This document shows, one piece after another, positions 56,406-64,000 of a DNA stretch of 64,000 bases. Every line of letters begins with the position of its first letter. Within the stretch, counting starts at the first letter, position 1. The position numbers were made by a program, and so were the translations under genes. This DNA is from Tillus elongatus. Its lineage: Eukaryota; Arthropoda; Insecta; Coleoptera; Cleridae. The stretch covers positions 130,175,454-130,239,453 of the forward strand of contig OZ023263.1 in NCBI GenBank assembly GCA_964006375.1, read 5' to 3'. The notes under the pieces were generated by a model that made no database searches, was not told the DNA's origin, and worked only from the letters and a program-made list of their open reading frames with translations.

Positions 56406-59400
56406 TTATATTTCGCCCAACAAATCCAGCCTCCTGCAGAGGTCGATAACCTTTGTGGGCGAAAGTCGATCCAGATCCTCTGGAGCAAGCTTTACCTTGC
56501 CAAAGAGCAGGTGTCTAGTCCTATCCGCTGCCGGACAGGAACACAGCACGTGCTCTGCTGTTTCGTCATCCTCCATACACAGTCGGCACTCGGTCTCCTG
56601 ACCGATTCCAATACGGTGCATGTGATGCCGCAAGCGGCAGTGTCCTGTATATAGGCCTACTAGAGTTCTCAGTTGTTGTCTGTTCAGCTCTAGTAGTTTC
56701 TTAGCCCTTGACTCAGACAGGCCATTTATGAAGGCCTTGGAGTGAGCTAATCCTGGAAGATTTTGCCAATATTGAATTGTCCTTCTATCTGTCCAGGTTT
56801 TTAAGGTGCGTTTTGCTGTGCATGATGTTATTCCCAGCACCGGTTCTGGTCCGATAAAGGCGCACTCGGCACCACTCCTGGCAAGCGCGTCTGCCGCAAC
56901 GTTGCCATCATGATCCGAGTGACCCGGTATCCAGACCAGCGACACCTCATTACAACTGCCCAATTCGTTAAGGGCAGATTTACAACTCCATACCGTCTTT
57001 GAATTGCACCGGTAGGAACCAAGAGCTTTTATTGCAGCTTGGCTATCTGCATATATCTTTATCGATTTGTTTGTGCATAGGTCCTTTAAACTTTCCCTTG
57101 CACACATCTCGATGGCATAAACTTCTGCCTGGTGTATGGTTGCGTACTTGCCGAGACTAGCTGATAGTCTAGCATCGGTGCTGCCCCCATAGACGCCGGC
57201 TCCTACTCCCATATTGGTTTGGGAGCCGTCCGAGTACCAGCAGAGGTCCGCTCTCAACAGGGTCGATTGGTTCCGGTCCCAGTCCTCCCTTTCCGGGAGG
57301 ACGGTCTTGAAAGACAGATCTCTGCTGATTTTAGTAGGCATCAAGTCCGAGACCATTTCCAGAATCCTGTGACAATCACTGTCATCAAGGAGTCCGGACC
57401 CCCTCAGACTGACTTCCCTCGGCATGTTATCTGCCGTTTGTATTAGTCTGTACGTTGTCCACCTCGCCACCCTCTCCAGCCATATGTGAAGTGGGGGAAT
57501 ATTGAGGAGGACCTCCAGAGCGACTGATGGTGCGGTGCTTATCGCTCCCGTTATCATCAGACATGCTTGTCTCTGTAGATGAGCCAGTTTGGCCCTCGCG
57601 GTACCACGAAGCACCTTAGGCCACCAAACTATGGCTCCATATGTTATCATAGGTCTGATAACCACTACATAGAGCCAGTACATCTGTTGGGGGTTTGTTC
57701 CCCAGTTGTTCCCACAGATTCTCCGGCAGGTCCACAGGGACATCTTAGCCCTGCGGATAACATTTTCTAACTGTCTGTCCCAGTTGAGCTTCTTATCTAG
57801 GATAACTCCCAGATATTTTGCTTGGTCCGAAAATGGAATGTTTTCCCCCATAAGATTAGGTGGTTTTAATTTGTCCAACCTTCTTCTTCTGGTGAACGGG
57901 ACAATGATCGTTTTGCGAGGGTTCACAGACATCTGTTCCCTACGGCACCAATCATTGACTACATTTAGTGCTTCTTGAAGAGTACTAGACAGTTCCTCCT
58001 CAGATTTGCCTCTAACCATTATGACAAGATCATCCGCATACGCCTGGACCTCAACCTCCCAGAGTCCGAGGATAGCCAGCAGGTCGTCCACAAAGAGGGA
58101 CCACAACAGGGGGGATAGAACGCCCCCCTGAGGACACCCTCTCGCAGCCCTAACGCTGACCACCTCTCCCCGTAATGAGGTAATAATGGTCCGATTGTGC
58201 AGCATGTTTCCGATCCAGCCACAGATGGTAGGTCCCACCCCCCTAGCGATAGTGGCCTCGTAGAGGGAGATCGGTAATGCATTATTAAATGCTCCTTCTA
58301 TGTCGAGAAATGCCGCCACCGCAACCTCTCCATTTTCCAGAGAGTGTGTGATCTTCTCGACGAGGTTATTGAGCGCTAACTCAGTTGATTTGCCAGTTTG
58401 ATAGGCATACTGGTGGGTATTTAGGGGGTTCTTGGGTAAGATGTTCCCCCTAATGTGTCCGTCCAGTATTTTTTCCAATCCCTTCAGGAGGAATGATGTA
58501 ATACTGAGAGGTCTCAGTGAAGTAGGTAGGAGGTCATTACGTCCCAATTTGGGAATGTAAACCCCCCTAACCACCGTCCAGCTGGAAGGAATATAGTTCC
58601 AGGCCAGACTGGCTCTGAACAGCCTGATAAGGAAGGGTAGGAGAATCTCCAGTCCCTTTTGTAGTAGGACCGGTACCACCCCATCCTCCCCTGGCGACTT
58701 GAATGGCTGGAAATGATTCACAGCACACTCCACTGCCGAGGCTGTAACTATTCTCCGAGCAACTAGCCAGTCCTCCCTTTGGGGGCGTTTAAATCGTCCC
58801 TCAGCTGGTAGGACCTCTCCGTTGCTCAGGATCAGACAATCTGGGAAGTGTGTGTGTGCTAAGAGCTCTAACGTTTCTTTCCGAGATTCAGTAAAGGAAC
58901 CATCTGGTCGTTTTATCGATCCCAGTTCCTGTACACGGTCGCGTGAGAGAATCCTGTGGATTCTGGCGCTGCTGGGCAAATTATTAATGTCCCCGCAGAA
59001 CCTCCTCCAGGACTCCCTCTTAGCGTTCCTGATCTCTTTATTATAATGTGTTAGAGCAGTTTTATATTGCTCCCAGTTGCCTGTAATCTTAGCACGATTG
59101 AAGAGACGTCTAACTTCTCTTCGTAGTTTATCGAGGTTATTATTCCACCAAGTAGACCCCCGACTGTCTCTCTTTGACCTCAGTGGACAGTTTTCGTGAT
59201 AGGCAGAGACCACAGCTTCCCTAACCTGTTCGGCCGCAATCTCGATCTCATCACGATCCCTCACTGTGGGGATTGCGGACCCAAGTCTGCCGGCGAGGGA
59301 CTGTTTGTATCCCTCCCAATCCGTCCTCCTCGGGTCCCGATACTCTAACACAGGTGTAGGGCCTGTTTCAATTTCAAATAGGATATGGGCATGGTCTGAA

Positions 59401-60053
59401 CATGAGGGTTCAGGCGACACCCTCCATTTGAGAATTTTTGAGCTCAAAAGCCTTGAGCTGATCGTAAGATCTAAAACCTCTCTCCGGTTAGCTGTAAGAA
59501 AGGTGGGTTCCGAGCCTATGTTGTTGACAACCAGCTCCTCCCCTAAAATGTATTCAAATAATGATTCACCTCGTCTGTTAGTGTCCGTGCTCCCCCAAAC
59601 CAAGTGATGGGAGTTCGCATCACACCCCATTACGAGGTGATAATTGTTCCTCTTGCAGTAGGCGATCAATTTCCGCACCTCTGCTGGAGGTGGTTGTTCT
59701 GCATCCCTGTCTCCAGGGAAATAGGCCGAACAGGCCACTACTTCCAGCCTGGTCCCCCCGGATGTGATCACGAGATGGATGGATGCCATGTCCTTGGTGC
59801 AGTACTCTGAAAGTGTAAAATACTGCAAGTTGTTTCTGATCCAGATACAGGCTCTGGGGTTAGTACCAGAGCCCACCTCTACTATCTTACCAGAAGTGTT
59901 ACCCAGCCCTTTTGTTCGTTCCGAATTAGCGGTCCAGGGCTCTTGGAGAAGAGCAATATCTATTTGCTCTTCCTTTAATTTCATGCTAAGGAGGTATGTC
60001 GCAGCCTTAGCATGATGCAGATTAGCTTGAATGCACCTTAAGTTGGTGGGCAT
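56406..60053 (-). CDS. Intact ORF2 polyprotein: endonuclease, reverse transcriptase, RNase H, zinc finger
   Basis: 1215 codons without a stop. AP-like endonuclease (about 1-230): IQANLHHAKAATYLL, LLQEPW (E38), GCDANSHH (D144) and SDHAHI (D220/H221). Linker (about 231-440). RT (about 440-760): RPLSITSFLLKGLEKIL, FLDIEG (D584), GCPQGGVLSPLLWSLFVDDL and YADD (672-675). RNase H (about 935-1065): SDGS (D942), QAEVYAIE (E977), YADSQAA (D1003), VWIPGHSD and DALARSG (D1055). C-terminal zinc finger C1156-x2-C1159-x8-H1168-x4-C1173. Every catalytic residue I could place is present. It nicks target DNA and primes cDNA synthesis there. The RNase H plus NLHHxKAA endonuclease suggests R1/LOA-group; the exact clade needs a tree. 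The start is the first Met before the endonuclease motif. Confidence 0.95.
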   Translation of the reverse strand: MPTNLRCIQANLHHAKAATYLLSMKLKEEQIDIALLQEPWTANSERTKGLGNTSGKIVEVGSGTNPRACIWIRNNLQYFTLSEYCTKDMASIHLVITSGGTRLEVVACSAYFPGDRDAEQPPPAEVRKLIAYCKRNNYHLVMGCDANSHHLVWGSTDTNRRGESLFEYILGEELVVNNIGSEPTFLTANRREVLDLTISSRLLSSKILKWRVSPEPSCSDHAHILFEIETGPTPVLEYRDPRRTDWEGYKQSLAGRLGSAIPTVRDRDEIEIAAEQVREAVVSAYHENCPLRSKRDSRGSTWWNNNLDKLRREVRRLFNRAKITGNWEQYKTALTHYNKEIRNAKRESWRRFCGDINNLPSSARIHRILSRDRVQELGSIKRPDGSFTESRKETLELLAHTHFPDCLILSNGEVLPAEGRFKRPQREDWLVARRIVTASAVECAVNHFQPFKSPGEDGVVPVLLQKGLEILLPFLIRLFRASLAWNYIPSSWTVVRGVYIPKLGRNDLLPTSLRPLSITSFLLKGLEKILDGHIRGNILPKNPLNTHQYAYQTGKSTELALNNLVEKITHSLENGEVAVAAFLDIEGAFNNALPISLYEATIARGVGPTICGWIGNMLHNRTIITSLRGEVVSVRAARGCPQGGVLSPLLWSLFVDDLLAILGLWEVEVQAYADDLVIMVRGKSEEELSSTLQEALNVVNDWCRREQMSVNPRKTIIVPFTRRRRLDKLKPPNLMGENIPFSDQAKYLGVILDKKLNWDRQLENVIRRAKMSLWTCRRICGNNWGTNPQQMYWLYVVVIRPMITYGAIVWWPKVLRGTARAKLAHLQRQACLMITGAISTAPSVALEVLLNIPPLHIWLERVARWTTYRLIQTADNMPREVSLRGSGLLDDSDCHRILEMVSDLMPTKISRDLSFKTVLPEREDWDRNQSTLLRADLCWYSDGSQTNMGVGAGVYGGSTDARLSASLGKYATIHQAEVYAIEMCARESLKDLCTNKSIKIYADSQAAIKALGSYRCNSKTVWSCKSALNELGSCNEVSLVWIPGHSDHDGNVAADALARSGAECAFIGPEPVLGITSCTAKRTLKTWTDRRTIQYWQNLPGLAHSKAFINGLSESRAKKLLELNRQQLRTLVGLYTGHCRLRHHMHRIGIGQETECRLCMEDDETAEHVLCSCPAADRTRHLLFGKVKLAPEDLDRLSPTKVIDLCRRLDLLGEI

Positions 60054-60104
60054 TGGGGTAGGAATATAGGTGTGTATAGAGGATAAAGGAGTAGGTTAAG
60101 GAGC

Positions 60105-60402
60105 TTAAAGGAGAAGGGAATTATGGTGCAGGTTCCTCCTCCTTTTTAGGAGCTCGATAACCAAGCTTCCTATAGGAGGGTCTACCTTTGGTAGTCGTCC
60201 TAGGGGTGGACTTTCCTTTCCCCTGTTTTTTCCCTCTGGAGGTTCCAGTGGAAGGTTGAATCCTGCCACCTCCTCTATTGGGTCTGTGTAAGTCGTGTCC
60301 ATGTTTGGTCCCACGAGCAGCAAGGGAAAATAGACCTCCATGGAAGAGCCCCGCATCCCATGAATAGGCATTTACACAGGGAGGTCGCCCGGTTTCCCTG
60401 GG
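60105..60402 (-). pseudogene. ORF1 3' remnant of the R1/LOA-type element
   Basis: The first 300 bp of the insertion, upstream of ORF2, open in three overlapping frames. The most plausible is basic and ends RGKKQGKGKSTPRTTTKGRP, then YRKLGYRAPKKEEEPAP-stop at 60121. Basic, proline-rich tails are common at the end of ORF1 proteins that coat the RNA. The rest of ORF1 is missing because the insertion is 5'-truncated. The frame choice is uncertain. Confidence 0.5.
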
Positions 60403-60414
60403 ATACTTCACATA
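60403..60414. repeat. Target-site duplication of the R1/LOA-type element, 5' side
   Basis: ATACTTCACATA, identical to 56313-56324. In the Jockey frame it encodes part of VCEV. Confidence 0.93.
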
Positions 60415-60482
60415 CAGGAAGGGGTATTTTGTCCCTATTAAGCACTCTAACGACCTTTTGACCTGGGTACTTATCTTGCAAT
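60415..60482 (-). pseudogene. Jockey-like ORF1, middle piece between the two insertions
   Basis: Reads LKELQDKYPGQKVVRVLNRD, then KIPLPVCEV across the target site. It continues the frame of the 61222-61717 piece (PLSIKAKQI) once the foldback repeat and one TSD copy are removed. Confidence 0.8.
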
Positions 60483-60495
60483 TCCTTCAATATTT
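60483..60495. repeat. Target-site duplication of the foldback repeat, left
   Basis: TCCTTCAATATTT, identical to 61209-61221. Confidence 0.93.
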
Positions 60496-61208
60496 AAGAC
60501 TAGATGCATTCTCGCAACAATTAGAACCGTAGACCGGTTTCGCTCACATTAGAGCTCTTCAGTACGGCATACTAATTGTAGCAAAAATGCACCAAAAATA
60601 ACACGGCTATCGTATAGCCAGTCTTAAAACACTAAGTGAGTGGTGAACGTGTCGCCACCTAGTTCGGAACCAAGTACTATGTTGTCACGCCCGCTCCAAA
60701 TAACACAGAGTGTTAAAAATAGAGACAGTATACAACTAACTAACAATTTAAAAAAAAAGGCCAGGGCTAACAATTTTTTTAAATTGTTAGTTAGTTGTAT
60801 ACTGTCTCTATTTTTAACACTCTGTGTTATTTGGAGCGGGCGTGACAACATAGTACTTGGTTCCGATCTAGGTGGCGACACGTTCACCACTCACTTGGTG
60901 TTTTAAGACTGGCTATACGATAGCCGTGTTATTTTTGGTGCATTTTTGCTACAATTAGTATGCCGTACTGAAGAGCTCTAATGAGAGCGAAACCGGTCTA
61001 CGGTTCTAATTGTTGCGAGAATGCATCTAGTCTTACATACTTCGTCCCTATATTGGGGTAGAAATGGGCCAGGGATAACAATTTTTTTAAATTGTTAGTT
61101 AGTTGTATACTGTCTCTATTTTTAACACTCTGTGTTATTTGGAGCGGGCGTGACAACATAGTACTTGGTTCCGAACTAGGTGGCGACACGTTCACCACTC
61201 ACTTAGTG
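60496..61208. mobile_element. Foldback repeat, 713 bp, with arms of about 260 bp
   Basis: Arms 60496 to about 60757 and about 60774 to 61034 are nearly perfect reverse complements around the spacer GGCCAGGGCTAACAA. A partial third copy of the inner arm (about 61067-61208) follows in direct orientation. It carries the blocks 'agaccggtttcgctc' and 'aaccggtctacggttc' also found at 31905-32165. It is flanked by an exact 13-bp duplication TCCTTCAATATTT. Mirror open frames beginning MVNVSPP on both strands simply reflect the symmetry. No transposase; superfamily unknown. Confidence 0.88.
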
Positions 61209-61221
61209 TCCTTCAATATTT
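61209..61221. repeat. Target-site duplication of the foldback repeat, right
   Basis: TCCTTCAATATTT, identical to 60483-60495. Confidence 0.93.
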
Positions 61222-61717
61222 GTTTTGCTTTTATTGATAACGGGACATTTCTTATGACTACTGTAATGAAGATTTTTTAGGGGTCTTTGAAGGTATGATA
61301 TTTTAAATTATTAATATCGTAGAAGTTTGTTAAGTTTCTGTAGTCAGTAATGTCTGTTAAATTTATTTTTATGGCATTGTTTTTATATTGAGTTGTAAAT
61401 ACGTTCTCTACGATATTTTCAATATCTTGTTCCACTAAATGATAATTATTTGCTTCGTGTAAATATATCGGTGGTATCGTTATCTTAACTGTTTTTTCAC
61501 TGATACTTAGTGTTTCATTTATATCTTAATTGACTGTTAGAAGTCGAAAATATTTTTTGTTTTGTATTAGAAACTGGTCGTCTAGGAACTAGCGTTTTTC
61601 ATGTTCTCTCGGAAACGGAGAGCTGGGATTGCGTTTACGCTTTGCAGTGCACTGGGTTTGTGTAAGATCTGTTTGTGAATTGCCTGCTGCGGCTGCTGCT
61701 GTTCCGTAGCCGGTCAT
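61222..61717 (-). pseudogene. Jockey-like ORF1, 5' piece
   Basis: ATG at 61717 opens MTGYGTAAAAAGNSQTDLTQ and a TAG follows after about 43 codons. A further frame reads KTVKITIPPIYLHEANNYHL, VEQDIENIVENVFTTQYKNN, AIKINLTDITDYRNL and YHTFKDP-stop-KIFITVVIRNVPLSI. The 'YHTF ... VVIRNVPLSI' block matches the PRE_C2HC-type region of insect Jockey ORF1 proteins, which precedes the zinc knuckles. Confidence 0.75.
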
Positions 61718-61732
61718 CGTTATTAAGTTTAA

Positions 61733-61762
61733 TTAGGTCTCTCATTAGCGAGAGACCTAATA
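61733..61762. repeat. Small inverted repeat at the Jockey 5' end
   Basis: ATTAGGTCTCT (61733-61743) and AGAGACCTAAT (61752-61762) around CATTAGCG. Confidence 0.85.
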
Positions 61763-62354
61763 AGGTATGCAGTATTACTGTTTAAGACTCAATTAATATA
61801 TTTGAAAGTTCACTTTTAATAAAAGATATTTATATTTACCAAAAAGTTAGGCACATTTTTCTTTTTAACAAGAGCACTGTCGTACACATTCAACTGTTTT
61901 CGATGTTTGCGCACGACATGAGATATATTAAAATACATATAAATGTAAAATAACATACCTAAATGTGGTATGTAATTTTATTAGAAACTCAACATCTTAG
62001 AGCCTATAGCATACGTACAGAGTGTTTTTTCAGTTAAGTAGGCAGATAGATAACCTGTATCTATTTATGTTACTAGATTTTTATATTATTGCTGTAACAT
62101 TCCAAAAATATTTTAAATAAAAACATTTTCAGGTGAAAGCCTTCAGCTGGTATCATAATTTAATTTTATTGACCTTTTTTCCATTTGGATAAATTATTTA
62201 AAATGAACAATAAATAAACGGAAGTACAGTATTCAGGATCCTAATTATGTTTCGTGTTGCTCATAACTTTGTGATAGTTACAAGCATTACACTCGATTAA
62301 AAACAAAATCCTTTATGATGATGAACATATTTTACTTATTTGAGATCATCAATA
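61763..62354. other. Unassigned AT-rich sequence
   Basis: No gene or shared repeat seen. Confidence 0.4.
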
Positions 62355-62690
62355 TAGAGCTTCAGTGGTACGTGTATCTCTAAACCGAGGGGTACTTGGT
62401 TCTATTTCCAGGGTTTCCCGTTCACTTTTTTAGAACATACTGTACAATTAACATCAACCGAGGTTGTGGCATTGTATTTGAACAAGTTGAATATCTTGCA
62501 CTTCCCGCCCTTAGGAGGGGCATAAAGCCGTCGGCTCATGTGCAAGCGATGCTGGGCACGTTAAATATCCCTACACTTCTTTCACAATAGCAGGGGTTTG
62601 GCAGATCTTCTAGGATAGTAGGGTGAAACTGCTCCCTGGCGTCGGTGATTGGTCATAGTCGCGGAAATAGATCGTGGTTACAGAACAAAA
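62355..62690 (+). mobile_element. tRNA-headed SINE-like repeat, diverged copy
   Basis: The decayed head is 'gcttcagtggtacgtgtatct' and 'cttggttctatttccag', with A and B boxes both altered. The body follows: 'cactttttt', 'aacatcaaccgaggttgtgg', 'gtgaaactgctccctggcgt' and 'ggtcatagtcgcggaaatag'. Same orientation as 33135-33510. Confidence 0.7.
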
Positions 62691-64000
62691 AAGAAAAAAT
62701 GTTCATCAATAATTTTTTTAACTTTTATACTTTGATTTAATGTTACAAAATCTATTTTAGTATTTAATATAGTTATTCTTGTTCTATAGTCCATTCTGAA
62801 CACTTTTTATTTGTGCTTTTTTGCTCATTATATTTTAGAAAACCTTTTCATAAAAGATTCGCTAATCGAGGGGTCACGATTTCTGAGCTTCTGAAAATTA
62901 TCTTCAAAATAACGCGAATAGTACCTCAATTTAGGACATCTCTAAATTTTATGTTTTTTAAGGTAACCGATCTCAATCGAACTTGGCACTTCTCTTTCTT
63001 TTGTAAATTTCTTGGACGAGTTCATTAGCCAGCCTAATCAGTCCAGTTTTTACAAAAAGTTTAAGTTTCTTTTAAATTGTACCTAGAATGAAGTTATTTT
63101 GACTAAGCTTGGTACACATGTTGCCCATAATATAGAGGTGTTATTATGTACTAAAATTCAAGTCTCTCAAGCTGATGGAAAATTATGGTGCTAGAATAAT
63201 GTTTTTTTTTAAATTAGCTACTATAACGCACTTGCTGCAGCCAACTTTAGAGTCAGGCATAACACTCTTGATTGGATTATCTATTACACACTGCACTAAA
63301 CATTTTTTTAACAAAATAACAAATTTAAAGAGTCTCTGAAATAGCACACATATGTTGATTGCTACTTCCTGTACCTACGAAGGTATAAGTTTTACGTATT
63401 ATTGTTCTTGATAAATTATATACTCATTCACACATCTTTTCAATAAACCTAGACTATTATTTGATTATGGAGATATATAAAAAAACTTACCTTCCACGCC
63501 GCAAACTGCAACAAACTGACCTTTTTGATATATCATATCTATAACGATTTTCTATATTCTTTATAATTTAAAGTACTTCAGCACTCAACTCAATCGCACT
63601 GCAACTTCAGAAGACCGTAAAACCAAATAACAGGGTATCTAATATACTACTATTACATACGCTGCCCTATGCTCTTACACGACTACTTTTTATGAAATAA
63701 ACTAAATTTCTACGATATTACACTTTTATACGGGGTAGGGCAAATATATAGAATATGCATGTGTCTTATGGTAGCGAGATTTCATATAAACTTTCAAAAT
63801 AACTCAGTTTTTCATTAAGCTAGATAGGTATCTTAGTTTTGGTGGATTATAAAATATTTATATATACATAATATTTATTTTACGAATAAAATACCTCTAT
63901 ATATTATAATGACTAAGTTTCTCGGGCAATTACATCTAGTAGTCGCCTAATTCCAAAATTTATTGAGATTGAAATTAATATATTTTTTTAATACTACCTT
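62691..64000. other. Mostly unassigned, with a diverged family A-like piece
   Basis: 63005-63245 resembles family A ('gacgagttcattagccag', 'gaatgaagttattttgac', 'ataacgcacttgctgcagcc') but is strongly decayed. The rest shows no gene. A 71-codon frame (62813-63028) is not supported. Confidence 0.45.

Larger units (their letters stand above)
56325..60402 (-). mobile_element. R1/LOA-type non-LTR element, 4.08 kb, young insertion with 12-bp TSD
   Basis: Flanked by the exact direct repeat ATACTTCACATA at 56313-56324 and 60403-60414. Inside lie a short ORF1 remnant (60402-60105) and an intact ORF2 (60053-56406). The 3' UTR is about 80 bp and ends CAACCTAACCTAACC, with no poly(A). The 5' end is truncated within ORF1, a common result of incomplete target-primed reverse transcription. 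The host is ORF1 of the Jockey-like element, same orientation. Confidence 0.9.
53240..61762 (-). mobile_element. Jockey-like non-LTR retrotransposon, host of two nested insertions
   Basis: Minus-strand ORF1 starts at 61717 and is read in three pieces: 61717-61222, 60482-60415 and 56312-55990. They are separated by a foldback repeat (60496-61208) and an R1/LOA-like element (56325-60402). Joining the flanks leaves one target-site copy each and keeps the reading frame. ORF2 (55728 to about 53450) follows. The 5' end lies near a small inverted repeat at 61733-61762. The 3' end is uncertain, near 53240-53330 by an AC-rich stretch. Stops, frameshifts and internal deletions show the host is old. Confidence 0.85.

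Noticed and set aside
60624..61198. Three 62-88 codon frames starting MVNVSPP on both strands
   Set aside because: They are mirror images caused by the foldback repeat's symmetry; no known domain and no codon signal.

Overview
This window is a eukaryotic, strongly AT-rich stretch made almost entirely of transposable elements and simple repeats. No intact host gene was recognised. The elements fit an arthropod, most likely an insect: R1/LOA-type and Jockey-type non-LTR retrotransposons, a Ty3/gypsy relic, mariner-like transposases with a DUF4817-type helix-turn-helix, Helitron-like pieces, tRNA-derived SINE-like repeats, a RAG1/Transib-like transposase relic and a TTAGG-type motif. The species cannot be fixed from sequence alone; a TE-rich beetle-like genome is only a guess.

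Region by region. 0-3.8 kb: SINE fragment and two oppositely oriented relics of a mariner-like transposase. 3.8-20.3 kb and 29.4-35.5 kb: copies of a composite repeat ('family A', about 1.36 kb when complete) that carries a long (TA)n array at a fixed internal position and ends in a 315-bp inverted-repeat module. Among them lie an RT relic, three copies of a 'family B' composite (GAATTC minisatellite + body + SINE), Helitron-like segments, a decayed tRNA-Pro and a tandem repeat with a hammerhead-like motif. 21.9-28.9 kb: a non-autonomous LTR retrotransposon with two 1.5-kb LTRs, a gag-like region, no pol, and a leader with a ladder of PBS-like repeats. 37-39.5 kb: a small unknown coding relic and tandem 'family C' repeats. 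40-43.8 kb: a 5'-truncated, inactivated Ty3/gypsy pol. 43.8-52.6 kb: three fragments of one non-LTR family ('B-LINE'), a RAG1/Transib-like relic, a second non-LTR 3' end and a perfect 34-bp-arm palindrome. 53.2-61.8 kb: a Jockey-like element whose ORF1 was entered by two younger elements, each with an exact target-site duplication: a 4.08-kb R1/LOA-like element with an intact 1215-codon ORF2, and a 713-bp foldback repeat.

How it works together. The only reading frame that looks fully functional is the 1215-aa ORF2 at 56.4-60.1 kb. Everything else is broken, truncated or non-autonomous. The nesting gives a relative age order: Jockey host oldest, its two insertions younger. About 1.7 kb of the window is pure (TA)n in some 17 arrays. 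Most sit inside family A, but both LTR elements also abut (TA)n directly.
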